From Gammaproteobacteria bacterium (GTDB lineage Bacteria > Pseudomonadota > Gammaproteobacteria > Thiohalomonadales > Thiohalomonadaceae): 64,000 nucleotides of DNA. The DNA lies in contig JALOAT010000002.1 in assembly GCA_023228645.1 (NCBI GenBank), positions 1 to 64,000 on the forward strand, in the 5' to 3' direction. Both the position numbers and the translations under genes were made by a program. Positions 1-8,947 of this stretch are shown here, piece by piece. Position 1 is the first letter of the stretch. Each line of letters starts with the position of its first letter. The notes below the pieces were generated by a model. It was not told the DNA's origin, did no database searches, and was given only the letters and a program-made list of their open reading frames with translations.

Positions 1-845
1 AGTTCGTCACCTCGCGGCAGATCCGCGAGCGCCTGACGCGCGAACTGGTGCACAACGTGGCCCTGCGCGTGGAAGAGACCGACGACCCGGACAAGTTCCG
101 CGTCTCCGGTCGCGGCGAGCTGCACCTTGGCATCCTCATCGAGAACATGCGCCGCGAAGGCTATGAACTTGGCGTGTCCCGTCCCGAGGTCATCGTGCGC
201 GAAGTGGACGGCGAGAAGCAGGAGCCGTACGAGCAGCTCACCGTCGACGTGGAAGAGCAGCATCAGGGCGGCGTAATGGAGAAGCTCGGTACGCGCGGCG
301 GCGACCTGAAGGACATGCTGCCCGACGGCAAGGGCCGCGTGCGTCTCGACTACATCATCCCCTCGCGCGGCCTCATCGGCTTCCGCACCGAGTTCCTCAC
401 CGCGACCCAGGGCACCGGGCTCATCTACAGCGTGTTCGATCACTACGGCCCCATGAAGCGGGGCACCTACGGCACGCGCATCAACGGCGTGCTCATCGCC
501 AACGGCCAGGGCAAGGCCCTCGGCTACGCCCTGTTCAACCTGCAGGAGCGTGGACGCCTGTTCATCGGCCACGGCGACGAGGTGTACGAGGGCATGGTGA
601 TCGGCATCCACTCCCGCGACAACGACCTGGTGGTGAACCCCCTCAAGGGCAAGCAGCTCACCAACGTGCGCGCCGCCGGTTCGGACGAGAACATCATCCT
701 CGTCCCCCCCATCCGCATGTCCCTGGAGCAGTCCCTGGAGTTCATCGACGAGGACGAGCTGGTGGAAGTCACCCCCGAATCCATCCGCATCCGCAAGAAG
801 TACCTCAAGGAAAACGACCGCAAGAAGGCGTCGCGGACGGACTGA
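1..845 (+). CDS. typA: TypA/BipA ribosome-associated GTPase, C-terminal part (5' end outside window)
   Basis: The reading frame is open from the left edge (first full codon at base 3) and supplies about the last 280 residues. It begins in the segment reading SRQIRERLTRELVHNVALRV, which is characteristic of BipA domain III, and continues through the EF-G-like domain V and the BipA-specific C-terminal domain with GTRGGDLKDM and GLIGFRTEFLTATQGTG. The family is a translational GTPase that acts in 50S assembly and stress or cold adaptation. The G domain lies outside the window, so nucleotide binding cannot be inspected. The basic C-terminus (KKYLKENDRKKA) is typical of the family. The gene ends at TGA and is followed directly by an inverted-repeat element. 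Confidence 0.95.
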   Translation, partial: FVTSRQIRERLTRELVHNVALRVEETDDPDKFRVSGRGELHLGILIENMRREGYELGVSRPEVIVREVDGEKQEPYEQLTVDVEEQHQGGVMEKLGTRGGDLKDMLPDGKGRVRLDYIIPSRGLIGFRTEFLTATQGTGLIYSVFDHYGPMKRGTYGTRINGVLIANGQGKALGYALFNLQERGRLFIGHGDEVYEGMVIGIHSRDNDLVVNPLKGKQLTNVRAAGSDENIILVPPIRMSLEQSLEFIDEDELVEVTPESIRIRKKYLKENDRKKASRTD

Positions 846-854
846 GAAAAGATG

Positions 855-994
855 TAACCACGGGGGACACGGGGAACACGGGGAAATCAAGGGATGGGCG
901 AGCAGTGCATTACCACCGCTCGTCGCATCTCAACGTCCTTGCACCTGAAGAAATTCCTGTTCTTGACCCCGTGTTCCTCGTGTCCCCCGTGGTA
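855..994. repeat. Inverted-repeat element 1 (CACGGGG-type arms)
   Basis: The left arm (855-883) is built of units like CCACGGGGGACACGGGG. The right arm (967-994) is its reverse complement with one clear substitution. The arms flank about 83 bp that look non-coding. The element fills the gap between typA and the aminopeptidase gene. It belongs to the family of eight such elements in this window. As RNA it could form a long stem, but there is no U-tract, so a terminator role is not supported. Confidence 0.85.
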
Positions 995-1035
995 TAGCTT
1001 TGTCTTCTTCTTCGTCCCGAAAAGAGGAACCGCCC

Positions 1036-1989
1036 ATGCCGCGCACGCTGTATCCGGAGATCCAGCCTTACGTGCAGCATTCGCTGGCCGTGGCGCCGCC
1101 CCACGTATTGCACGTGGAGGAGTGCGGGAATCCGCAGGGGCTGCCCGTGGTGTTCGTGCACGGCGGCCCCGGGGCGGGCTGTGAGCCTTGGCACCGGCGC
1201 TTCTTCGACCCGGCGCGCTACCGCATCGTGCTGTTCGATCAGCGCGGTTGCGGGCGCTCGGTGCCCCATGCCAGCCTGGAGGCCAATACCACGCAAGACC
1301 TCGTGGCTGACATGGAGCGCATCCGCGAGCACCTGGGCATCGAGCGCTGGGTGGTGTTCGGCGGATCCTGGGGCTCCACATTGGGGCTGGTCTACGCGGA
1401 AACCCATCCCGAGCGCGTGCTCGCTCTGGTGCTGCGCGGCATCTTCCTGTGCCGGCCCCATGAGATCGCCTGGTTCTATCAGGAGGGCGCCAGCCGCCTG
1501 TTCCCGGAGCACTGGCAGCACTACCTCGCGCCCATTCCCGCCGAGGAGCGCGGCGACCTGCTGGGCGCCTACCACCGGCGCCTCACCGACGACGATGAAG
1601 TCACCCGCATGGCCGCCGCCAAGGCCTGGTCCATCTGGGAGGGCTCCACGGCGACCCTGCGCCCCAACAAGTCAGTGATCGATCACTTCGCCGATTCCTA
1701 CACCGCCCTGTCCCTGGCGCGCATCGAGTGCCATTACTTCGTGCATGACAGCTTCCTGCGTCCCAACCAGATCCTGGCGGATGCCCACCGCCTGAAGGAC
1801 ATCCCTGGGGTCATCGTCCACGGCCGCTACGACGTCATCTGCCCGGTGGAGAACGCCTGGCAGTTGCATCAGGCCTGGCCCGGCGCCGACCTGCGTATCA
1901 TCCCGGACGCCGGCCATTCCGCCGCCGAACCGGGCAACACCAGCGCACTGGTGGAGGCCACCGACGCCTTCGCCGAGCGCTTCGCATGA
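1036..1989 (+). CDS. pip: Proline iminopeptidase (S33 family alpha/beta hydrolase)
   Basis: This 317-residue protein removes N-terminal proline from peptides in the cytoplasm. The oxyanion-hole motif HGGPG is at residues 42-46 and the nucleophile elbow GGSWGS at 109-114 (Ser111). The acid and base lie in VHGRYDVICP and PDAGHS near the C-terminus. Length and motif order match the prolyl aminopeptidase family. The ATG at 1036 is preferred over an in-frame ATG at 1000 because AAGAGGA lies about 8 nt ahead of it and the family N-terminus starts here. The stop codon overlaps the start of dtd (ATGA), which indicates translational coupling. Confidence 0.93.
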   Translation: MPRTLYPEIQPYVQHSLAVAPPHVLHVEECGNPQGLPVVFVHGGPGAGCEPWHRRFFDPARYRIVLFDQRGCGRSVPHASLEANTTQDLVADMERIREHLGIERWVVFGGSWGSTLGLVYAETHPERVLALVLRGIFLCRPHEIAWFYQEGASRLFPEHWQHYLAPIPAEERGDLLGAYHRRLTDDDEVTRMAAAKAWSIWEGSTATLRPNKSVIDHFADSYTALSLARIECHYFVHDSFLRPNQILADAHRLKDIPGVIVHGRYDVICPVENAWQLHQAWPGADLRIIPDAGHSAAEPGNTSALVEATDAFAERFA

Positions 1990-2432
1990 TCGGCTTGTTG
2001 CAACGGGTCAGCGAGGCCCGCGTGCTGGTGGCCGGCGAGGTGGTGGGCGAGATCGGCCGCGGTCTGCTGGTGCTGCTGGGCGTGGAACAGGGCGACGGCC
2101 GGCCCCAGGCCGATCGTCTGCTGGAGCGCCTGCTGGGATACCGGGTCTTTCCGGACGCGGCAGAGCGCATGAACCTGAGCCTGCGCGACGTACAGGGTGG
2201 CCTGCTGCTGGTGCCGCAGTTCACCCTCGCCGCCGACACCGCCAAGGGTATGCGCCCGAGCTTCACGCCCGCCGCCGAGCCGGCCGACGGCCAACGCTGG
2301 TTCGACTACGTGCTTGCCCAGGCACGGGCAACCCACGGGCCGGTGGCAAGCGGGCAGTTCGGGGCCGACATGCAGGTCCATCTTGTCAATGACGGCCCGG
2401 TGACCTTCTGGCTGCGCGTGCCGCCGGGCTGA
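1986..2432 (+). CDS. dtd: D-aminoacyl-tRNA deacylase
   Basis: This 148-residue protein hydrolyses D-aminoacyl-tRNA (and mischarged Gly-tRNA-Ala) as a cytoplasmic proofreading enzyme. The catalytic-site motif is PQFTLAAD at residues 77-84 (SQFTL in many homologues), followed by GMRPSF. The C-terminal NDGPVTF carries the Gly-cisPro-type motif. Length is typical of a Dtd homodimer subunit. The gene overlaps the preceding pip stop by 4 nt, so the two are probably one transcript. Confidence 0.95.
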   Translation: MIGLLQRVSEARVLVAGEVVGEIGRGLLVLLGVEQGDGRPQADRLLERLLGYRVFPDAAERMNLSLRDVQGGLLLVPQFTLAADTAKGMRPSFTPAAEPADGQRWFDYVLAQARATHGPVASGQFGADMQVHLVNDGPVTFWLRVPPG

Positions 2433-2536
2433 GACCGCCTATTGCCGTCCCGCGTCCCGGCAAACACGCGTAGAATGTCCTGATCAGCTTGAGGTCGGCT
2501 TTTCCTTGCGGACCGGCCATGAACGGGGGAGCGCGC

Positions 2537-3034
2537 ATGTCGCACGAGATTTCGGAGCAGGATAAGAAGCGGGCACGTCAGCCGCACGAACTGTTCCTTA
2601 TCAACTTGATCACCAATCACATCCTGTTGTTTGCCGCGGCGCTGGGCGTGGCCACGTCGTATCCGCTGCTATTGCTGCCCATCTTCATCGCCTCGGCGAG
2701 TGTGCTCAGCTACACGCTGGTGCGTGCACGGCGTTCGCTGTACGCCGATCCCTGGTTCGTGGCCGGCCATTGGCAGGTAGCCGCACGCCGCAGCCGGATG
2801 TTTCTGATCATGCTGGCGGCGGTGTCCGTCCTCGTCGCCGTGATCCTGCTGCTTGCCGGCGGCGACCCCAAACCGCAGCACTGGGCCATCCTCGGCGCCA
2901 CCATTTTGCCGGTGATGGTGACCGTGCTGGTGTTGATCATCCTGGAGACCGACGCCATGCAACAGGCGACCCACGGTCACATGCCCCAGTGGGTGCATGA
3001 ACGTCTGCCGCAGCCGCAGGTGGAGGCCGCCTGA
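2537..3034 (+). CDS. Unknown membrane protein, four predicted TM segments
   Basis: I do not recognise this 165-residue protein. It has a charged cytoplasmic-looking N-terminus (EQDKKRARQPHE) and four hydrophobic stretches near residues 22-37, 43-63, 86-107 and 115-138, then a His-rich tail. The ATG at 2537 is chosen because GGGGGAG sits 5 nt upstream; in-frame starts at 2489 and 2519 lack such a site. It is separated by 1 nt from the next gene, so the two are very likely co-expressed. No catalytic motif is visible. Confidence 0.7.
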   Translation: MSHEISEQDKKRARQPHELFLINLITNHILLFAAALGVATSYPLLLLPIFIASASVLSYTLVRARRSLYADPWFVAGHWQVAARRSRMFLIMLAAVSVLVAVILLLAGGDPKPQHWAILGATILPVMVTVLVLIILETDAMQQATHGHMPQWVHERLPQPQVEAA

Positions 3035-3035
3035 C

Positions 3036-3716
3036 ATGGAAAAGCGCATCATCCTGGGCGTGCTGGGATTCGTGGTTCTCGCCTTCGTGCTCGGCGTGTT
3101 CCTGCCCGCACTGTTGGTGGAGCCGGAGCCGGCCCGCGATCTGCCCTGGCAGATCGAGAAGACGGCCACGGGAAACACCAGAGTGTTCGGCATCACCCTT
3201 GGGGAGAGCACACTGACCGAGGCCGAGCGCGCACTCAGGCATACCGCGGAAGTGACCCTGTTCAATGCCCCGGGCGGGCAGCGCGTGGTGGAGGCCTACG
3301 TCGATCAGGTAACCCTGAGCGGTCTGTCCGCCAAGGCCGTGCTCGGCGTGGATGTACCCGAGGCGTGGCTCGAACCCATGTACGAACGCGGCATTCGCGC
3401 CAGCCGCATGGGCAGTGGTGAGCAGAAGGTGACGCTCGCACCGGAGGATTTGGCCAAGGTGCGCGACCTGCCGGTAAACAGCATCACCTACATGCCGTCC
3501 GTCAATCTGTCGCCTGAACAGGTGGAAAAGCGCTTTGGCGTCCCCGCCGAGCGTCGTCGTGAGACCGGCGATGAACCGGTGGAGCATTGGCTTTATCCCG
3601 GGCTCGGTCTCGACGTGGCCATCAGCGAACGCAAGAAGGAGGTATTGCAGTACGTCCTGCCTGCCGATTTCGAGCGCCTTACCCGCCCGCTACAGGACGT
3701 GCCGGTGGTGCGCTAG
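3036..3716 (+). CDS. Unknown single-pass membrane-anchored protein
   Basis: This 226-residue protein starts with one hydrophobic helix (about residues 5-27) and then a soluble domain that should face the periplasm. The N-terminus is an uncleaved anchor or signal sequence; no lipobox cysteine is present. I recognise no family. The mature part contains FGITLGESTLTEAERAL, reminiscent of small periplasmic domains that start with a '[FI]GI.LG.S..E' strand-turn, but this is only a resemblance. The start at 3036 is 1 nt after the preceding stop, so the two genes form a pair. It converges on ccoS. Confidence 0.7.
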   Translation: MEKRIILGVLGFVVLAFVLGVFLPALLVEPEPARDLPWQIEKTATGNTRVFGITLGESTLTEAERALRHTAEVTLFNAPGGQRVVEAYVDQVTLSGLSAKAVLGVDVPEAWLEPMYERGIRASRMGSGEQKVTLAPEDLAKVRDLPVNSITYMPSVNLSPEQVEKRFGVPAERRRETGDEPVEHWLYPGLGLDVAISERKKEVLQYVLPADFERLTRPLQDVPVVR

Positions 3717-3842
3717 CGCCCCGGCTCGATCGTGCCGCCACTATCCTGATTACGTGTTGCGCGGGCTCAGCCCGCGACTCCCCTGTCGTGTCAAACGATG
3801 GTCTGAGGCGCCGGACTCATGGCGTCCGGTGAGGCGCGATCC
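3717..3842. other. Convergent intergenic region with GC-rich hairpins
   Basis: The space between two convergent genes holds a perfect hairpin CGCGGGC-TCA-GCCCGCG at 3760-3776. A second, imperfect pairing around 3808-3836 uses GGCGCCGGAC and GTCCGG. Neither is followed by a clear U-tract. They may still limit read-through from both sides, but that is inference. Confidence 0.5.
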
Positions 3843-4046
3843 TCAATCCTCGTCCGCGTCGGGCCAGTTGGGGTCGGCCTTTTTTCTGGTCCGCGGAGTG
3901 AGCGGCTCGTCTTCGTCGAGCAGGATGCGGTTGGCCTCGCCTTCGAAGTCCTCGTATTGGCCCTTCTTGACGGCCCATACCAGAATGCCGACCAGCACCA
4001 GACCCAACACGATCATCGCCGGGACCAGCGTGTAGATGACTTCCAC
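3843..4046 (-). CDS. ccoS: cbb3-type cytochrome oxidase assembly protein CcoS
   Basis: This 67-residue protein has one N-terminal transmembrane helix (about residues 4-25) followed by KKGQYEDFEGEANRILLDED. That combination, together with position directly after ccoI, identifies CcoS (FixS). The family is needed for delivery of haem and copper cofactors to the cbb3 oxidase. It starts with GTG, which overlaps the ccoI stop by one base (TAGTG), so translation is coupled. The acidic C-terminal tail is common for the family. Confidence 0.92.
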   Translation of the reverse strand: MEVIYTLVPAMIVLGLVLVGILVWAVKKGQYEDFEGEANRILLDEDEPLTPRTRKKADPNWPDADED

Positions 4047-6571
4047 TATCTCACCTCCAGCGGACGCGTCTCGCGCGGGGCTTGCGCGGTCTCGCGCGCC
4101 TGCTGTTTGAACAGGGTGCGAATGCGCGCGGCGTTTGCTATTACGAACAGCGAGCTGAACGGCATGGCGACGGCTGCGAACAGGGGCGTGATGAAGGCAG
4201 CCATGGCGAGGGGGATCATCACCACGTTGTAGGCCAGCGAGGCGCCTATGTTCTGTTTGATGGTGCGCAGGGTGCGCTGCGACAACCTGATGGCCAAGCG
4301 CACTTTGTCGAGTTCATTGGAGACCAGCACGATATCCGCGCTCTCCACGGAAACATCGGTGCCGGAACCGATGGCAATACCTACGTGGGCTCGCGTCAGG
4401 GCAGGGGCGTCGTTGACGCCATCACCGACCATCGCCACGTAATCGCCGCGCGCTTGCAGCTCGGCGATGACGCGGTCCTTGTCTTCGGGCAGCACCTCGG
4501 CGATCACACTCATGCCGCCGAGGCGTTCCGCCACCGCTTCGGCGACACGGCGGCGATCGCCGGATAACAGCGTCATGCGGATTCCGGCACGGCGCAGGCT
4601 CTCCACCAAGGCCGGCGCGTCGGCGCGCAGCTCGTCAGTGATGCCAAACACCGCGCGGCACGTGCCGTCCACAGCTACGTAGATGGACGTGGTGCCCTGC
4701 GCCTCCCACTGCTGGACGGGCGCCTGGAAGGCTTGGCCATCGATCACGCCGTTGTGTGCGAGCCAGCTCTCGGTGCCGATGACCACGCGCTCGCCGGCGA
4801 CCCAGGCGCGCACGCCGAGGCCCGGCATGCTCTCGAAGTCGGCGACTTCCGGGAGCGCCAGGCCGCGTTCCTTCGCGGCCGTGAGCACGGCCTTGCCGAT
4901 GACGTGTTCTGACAGGCGCTCGACCGCGGCCGCCGCAGCGAGCAGCCGATCGGCCTCCTGGTCTGGTGCGGTGGCCACCTCGGTCAGGCGCATGCGGCCC
5001 TCGGTGAGCGTGCCGGTCTTGTCGAATACCACGTGGTCCACCTTGGACAGGGTTTCGAGCACTGCGCCGTTCTTCACCAGGATGCCGTGGCGCGCACCCA
5101 GCCCGGAGGCGACCGCGATGGCCATGGGTGTGGCGAGGCCGAACGCACACGGACAGGTGATGATGAGCACGGAGGTGGCGGCCATGAGGGCTACCTCGAA
5201 GTCGGTCTCCACCCAGAACAGGAAGGTCACCGAGGCGAGCGCCAGGGTGACGAACACGAACCAGGGCACGATGCGATCGGCCGTGCACTGGATGGGCGCC
5301 TTGGAGGCCTGGGCCTCTTCCACCAGCTGGATGATGCGGCCGAGGGCGGTATTGCGCAGGGTGGCTTCCACGCGCACGGTCAACGCACCGCTCTGATTCA
5401 GGGTGCCCGCGGAGACCTTGTCGCCGGGGGTCTTGGCGACTGGAACCGATTCGCCGGTGAGCATGGCCTCGTTGACCGCGCTGCGACCCTCCTGCACCTC
5501 ACCATCCACGGCGATCTTGTCGCCCGGGCGCACCAATACCAGCTCGCCCACTTTCACCGCGCGGATGGGCACCATCTCTTCCCGGCCTTCGCGCAGCACG
5601 GTAGCGCCCTTGGGTTGGAGGTCGAGCAGGCGCTGTGTGGAGGCCACCGCCTGGCGCCTGGACAGGCCTTCCAGGTAGCGGCCGATGAGAATGATGAACA
5701 GGAAGTTCACCACCGTGTCGTAGTACACCTCGCCCGTGGTGCTGCCCGTGAGGGTGATGTAGAGCGAATACAGGAAGGTGACCGTGGCGCCCAGGGCAAT
5801 GGGCAGGTCCATGGTGGGGTGGCGGTTACGCAGCCCGGTCCACGCGCCCTTGAAAAACGGCCAGCCGGAATACAGCAAGGTGGGCAGCGCGAGTACCAGG
5901 CCGACCCAGTGGAACAGGCTGCGGAACTCGTCCTGGGATGCGCCCGAGTAGAGGGCGATGGAAGTCCACATGAGGTTGGACGCGGCGAAGGCCGCGAACG
6001 CCATGCGGAACAGCAGGTCGCGGTCCTGCTTTTTCAGGCGGCCTTCCGCGGCCTCCGGGTCATAAGGCACCGCGGAATAGCCGATGTCGCCGAGGCGCTG
6101 GATGATGGTGGAAAGCTTGACGCGGGCGCCGTCCCAGCTGACCTGCACGCGCTTGCCGCTGAGGTTGACGCGCGCCCCGAGAACGCCCGGCATTTGACCG
6201 AGGGTGCGCTCGATGAGCCATACGCAGGCGGCGCAGTGGATTCCTTCCACCAGCAGGTGAATGCTGCGTTCGGCCCCTGACCGGGTGATAAATTCCTCTT
6301 GGACCTCTTCGAGATCGAACAGCGCCACGTCCCTGGGGGGCGGCGGCGGCGGCGCGAGCAACGTGCCGTCCGGCGTGCGCTGATAGAAACCTTCGAGTCC
6401 CGAGTCGTAGATGAACTTGCAGACCGACTGACAGCCGATACAGCAGAACGAGCGTGCCTGCCCGTCGATGGTTTCCGCGAAGGCCTCGCCTTCGGGAACG
6501 GGCAACCCGCAGTGGAAACAGCCTTGGGATGGAGACGCGGTAAGGGCGTCAGTTCGCGTCAACGAAGACAT
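4046..6571 (-). CDS. ccoI: Copper-translocating P-type ATPase CcoI (FixI)
   Basis: This inner-membrane P1B-type ATPase of about 840 residues supplies copper for the cbb3 oxidase. The N-terminus has a cysteine-rich metal-binding segment (CFHCGLPV and FCCIGCQSVC), then a heavy-metal-associated domain with GIHCAACVWL. The core has the CPC transport motif (CPCAFGLATP), the phosphorylation motif DKTGTLTEG and the hinge motif VGDGVNDAPAL. The proline run PPPPPP separates the two N-terminal parts. I chose ATG at 6571; a GTG at 6598 is possible but would increase the overlap with ccoH from 23 to 50 nt. It sits in the order ccoG-ccoH-ccoI-ccoS, the usual assembly operon. Confidence 0.95.
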   Translation of the reverse strand: MSSLTRTDALTASPSQGCFHCGLPVPEGEAFAETIDGQARSFCCIGCQSVCKFIYDSGLEGFYQRTPDGTLLAPPPPPPRDVALFDLEEVQEEFITRSGAERSIHLLVEGIHCAACVWLIERTLGQMPGVLGARVNLSGKRVQVSWDGARVKLSTIIQRLGDIGYSAVPYDPEAAEGRLKKQDRDLLFRMAFAAFAASNLMWTSIALYSGASQDEFRSLFHWVGLVLALPTLLYSGWPFFKGAWTGLRNRHPTMDLPIALGATVTFLYSLYITLTGSTTGEVYYDTVVNFLFIILIGRYLEGLSRRQAVASTQRLLDLQPKGATVLREGREEMVPIRAVKVGELVLVRPGDKIAVDGEVQEGRSAVNEAMLTGESVPVAKTPGDKVSAGTLNQSGALTVRVEATLRNTALGRIIQLVEEAQASKAPIQCTADRIVPWFVFVTLALASVTFLFWVETDFEVALMAATSVLIITCPCAFGLATPMAIAVASGLGARHGILVKNGAVLETLSKVDHVVFDKTGTLTEGRMRLTEVATAPDQEADRLLAAAAAVERLSEHVIGKAVLTAAKERGLALPEVADFESMPGLGVRAWVAGERVVIGTESWLAHNGVIDGQAFQAPVQQWEAQGTTSIYVAVDGTCRAVFGITDELRADAPALVESLRRAGIRMTLLSGDRRRVAEAVAERLGGMSVIAEVLPEDKDRVIAELQARGDYVAMVGDGVNDAPALTRAHVGIAIGSGTDVSVESADIVLVSNELDKVRLAIRLSQRTLRTIKQNIGASLAYNVVMIPLAMAAFITPLFAAVAMPFSSLFVIANAARIRTLFKQQARETAQAPRETRPLEVR

Positions 6572-7085
6572 TGCGCGCGATCTGGTAGCTGTGTTCACCC
6601 TGCTTGACCTCGACGAGCAAGTCCCACTTGCCCTTCAGCGCAAACTGCAGGTCACCGACATAATGGCCGCCGCTGACTTCCGCGAGCGGCATGGCAAAAT
6701 CCGCATCGGCGTCGGAGGGACGGAAGGCGTGTACGGTAACGTTCGCACCGGCGAGCGGCAGCCCCACCTTGTCGGCTACCTGGAGACGAAATGCCGCCGG
6801 ACGCTGCAGCACGATGCGCTCGGGCACGTCGAGCGCGAGCTCCCAGCCGAGCGCGGTACGTGACGCAATGCGCTGCTGGACCGTGCGCTCGTAGCTGCGG
6901 CCCTTTTCGTAATAATCCTTGGAAACCAGCCCCGGGCTGGTGGTGAAGGCCATGGAGATCATGAAGATGTTCACGCCGAGCACCACGGCGACGAGGGCGA
7001 GCCATCCGAGCACCCAGGGATTGCGCAATGCGCGCTTGCTGGATTGGGAAATCCCCTTGTGCAAAACGTCGATGCTCTCGCTCAT
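6549..7085 (-). CDS. ccoH: cbb3 oxidase assembly/FixH family protein
   Basis: This 178-residue protein has a short cytoplasmic N-terminus, one transmembrane helix (about residues 24-46), then a periplasmic domain beginning TTSPGLVSKDYYEKGRSYE, the family signature of FixH/CcoH. CcoH is required for stable assembly of cbb3 oxidase subunits. The gene lies between ccoG and ccoI and its 3' end overlaps the start of ccoI. Confidence 0.93.
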   Translation of the reverse strand: MSESIDVLHKGISQSSKRALRNPWVLGWLALVAVVLGVNIFMISMAFTTSPGLVSKDYYEKGRSYERTVQQRIASRTALGWELALDVPERIVLQRPAAFRLQVADKVGLPLAGANVTVHAFRPSDADADFAMPLAEVSGGHYVGDLQFALKGKWDLLVEVKQGEHSYQIARNVFVDAN

Positions 7086-7126
7086 GACGGCTCTGACCCT
7101 CGTCTTCGATGGCTGTACGGACCGGC

Positions 7127-8542
7127 TTAGGGCCCGAAGATTACGCTCTCCCGTTCACTCGCCAGGGATGGATCATCATTGGCGAGGATGCGGAAAATGA
7201 CCGGCGTGGACTCGCTCTGCAGCTGGTTTCTAGGCACCCGCACGTAAACGGTGTGGGGCGTGATGTCGCCCGGCCGCAACTCGACCTCACCGCCACCGAC
7301 CAGCTGGAGCTGATCCGGTCCTTCCGCGGTCAAGGTGACGCGTACGGGATTGTCGGTCTTGTTGAGAATTTTGAGATAGTACTTGTTCTGGATCGAACCG
7401 TCACTCTGTTGCACGAACAGCGGCTGGCGTTCGTGCAGCACTTTGAGCTCGATGCCCGCCAGGTGCGACAGGCCGTACAGAATACCGCTCGCGGCCAATG
7501 TGAGGATGGTGATGTACACCAGCACGCGCGGGCGCTTGTGCAGGGGAATGGCCGGCGTGCCCTCCAGCTCGTCGAAAGAGGCGTAGCGGACCAGCCCAAG
7601 CGGCTTGTCGATTTTCTGCATGACGGCGTCGCAGGCGTCGATGCACAGGCCGCAGGTGATGCAGCCTTCCTGCTGGCCGTCGCGGATGTCGACGCCGGTG
7701 GGGCAGACCGCGAGGCACTGGCCACAGTCGATGCAATCGCCTTTCTCGGGGTCGTGGGAACCCTTCTTCATCTTGCCGCGCGGCTCGCCGCGGCTGCGGT
7801 CGTAGGCGGGCAGAATGGTCTCGCGGTCGTACATCACGCCCTGGATTCGGGCATAGGGGCATAACCAGAAGCACACCTGCTCACGCATGAAACCGGCGAG
7901 GCCATAGGTGCCGACGGTAAAAAGTGCGAGCACGATCCAGGCGACCATCGGCGCGGACAGGGTGAGGTAGCCCTGCCACAGCTCGAAGGCGTCGGTGAAC
8001 CAGGCCGCGAAAGACACGCCGGTCAACATGGAGACGACGAGCCAGGCGGCGTGCTTCGGTACCTTGACCTTGAGCTTCTCGAAGGTGAGCGGCGCCTTGT
8101 CCAACTTGCGGCGCTGCGCGGGATTGCCTTCGATCTTGTCCTCGATCCAGGTGAACACGTCGGTCCAGATGGTCTGGAAACAGAAGTAGCCGCAGAAAAC
8201 GCGGCCTGCAATCGACGTCACCACCGCGAGTAGAATCGCGAAGAACAGGAGCGTCAGGGACAACATCCAGATGTCCTGAGGCATGATGGTGATGTCGAAG
8301 ATGTGAAATTTACGGTTGGGGATGTCGAGCAGCACCGCCTGACGGTCGCCCCAACGGAGATAGGGGCCGAAGAAGAAGATCAACCACACGGAGGCGGCAA
8401 GCCATTTGAAAGTTCGGAATTTGCCTGGCATGCGCTTGGCGTGGATGGTCTCGCCGCCAGTATTCACATGCCAAACGCTGGATTCGGCATACAACTCTTC
8501 GACCCGATCTTGACGGGTCACGTTGTCGGTTTCAGTAGTCAC
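7127..8542 (-). CDS. ccoG: cbb3 oxidase accessory protein CcoG, iron-sulphur
   Basis: This 471-residue protein is a membrane ferredoxin-type protein; family members are proposed to reduce copper for CcoI. Several hydrophobic helices surround two [4Fe-4S] motifs, CIDCGQCLAVCP and CITCGLCIDAC, in the middle of the protein. The C-terminal third is an immunoglobulin-like periplasmic domain. The family-typical CGYxCPQT reads CGYFCFQT here, a Pro-to-Phe change next to a conserved cysteine. Translation starts at GTG preceded by GGGAGGGA. It begins the ccoGHIS group, separated from ccoNOQP by a terminator-like hairpin. Confidence 0.95.
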   Translation of the reverse strand: MTTETDNVTRQDRVEELYAESSVWHVNTGGETIHAKRMPGKFRTFKWLAASVWLIFFFGPYLRWGDRQAVLLDIPNRKFHIFDITIMPQDIWMLSLTLLFFAILLAVVTSIAGRVFCGYFCFQTIWTDVFTWIEDKIEGNPAQRRKLDKAPLTFEKLKVKVPKHAAWLVVSMLTGVSFAAWFTDAFELWQGYLTLSAPMVAWIVLALFTVGTYGLAGFMREQVCFWLCPYARIQGVMYDRETILPAYDRSRGEPRGKMKKGSHDPEKGDCIDCGQCLAVCPTGVDIRDGQQEGCITCGLCIDACDAVMQKIDKPLGLVRYASFDELEGTPAIPLHKRPRVLVYITILTLAASGILYGLSHLAGIELKVLHERQPLFVQQSDGSIQNKYYLKILNKTDNPVRVTLTAEGPDQLQLVGGGEVELRPGDITPHTVYVRVPRNQLQSESTPVIFRILANDDPSLASERESVIFGP

Positions 8543-8700
8543 ACTTCCCTCCCAAACGCCTGCTGGACCTCGCGAAAATATCCCGGCATCTGCGTAGCTT
8601 GTGGTTGTTCACTGCATGGCCGCGAATATTAGCACGGGCTGATGAACGGCTGAAATGCGAATGCGCACTGCCCGGTCGCATGACTGCATGTTAGAAATGA

Positions 8701-8724
8701 AGAGGGGGCATTGCTGCCCCCTCT
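8701..8724 (-). terminator. Strong hairpin ending the ccoNOQP transcript
   Basis: A perfect 10-bp stem (AGAGGGGGCA with TGCCCCCTCT) with a 4-nt loop lies 33 nt downstream of the stop of the 34-codon gene. On the minus strand it is followed by TCATTTCTA, a poor U-tract. It probably attenuates transcription from the structural genes into ccoG or protects a 3' end. Confidence 0.65.
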
Positions 8725-8757
8725 GTTTTGCTCCCTTGCAGGAACACATTCCGCTTT

Positions 8758-8862
8758 TTACTTCTTGTTGTTCATCAGATTGCGGACTTTGATGGCAAGG
8801 TAAACCATCATGACGACCATGAAGGCTACAGACAGGTAAGCACTCAGTTCTACCCAATCCAT
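8758..8862 (-). CDS. 34-residue single-TM protein in the cbb3 operon (CcoM-like position)
   Basis: A short gene lies just downstream of ccoP. ATG at 8862 is preceded by AGGGGTG at good spacing. The peptide begins MDWVELSAYLSVAFM, has one membrane-spanning stretch to about residue 24, and ends with a basic tail (KVRNLMNNKK). A hairpin follows the stop. Small single-helix subunits such as CcoM are known in Pseudomonas cbb3 oxidases, and the size, topology and place fit. I cannot show homology by eye, so identity as an oxidase subunit or assembly factor is inference. Confidence 0.75.
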   Translation of the reverse strand: MDWVELSAYLSVAFMVVMMVYLAIKVRNLMNNKK

Positions 8863-8947
8863 TTTTACACCCCTTTAGTTTGGCGGGAGGCCGCATGGCC
8901 TTAGGCCATGCGGTCCCGATGACGCTGAAGGTTTACAGGCGTACGGA

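Noticed and set aside
855..994. Intrinsic terminator role for element 1
   Set aside because: Long paired arms but a large loop and no U-tract.
5033..6280. Antisense open frame of about 415 codons inside ccoI
   Set aside because: It shadows a well-supported P-type ATPase and has no ribosome-binding site or recognisable domain.
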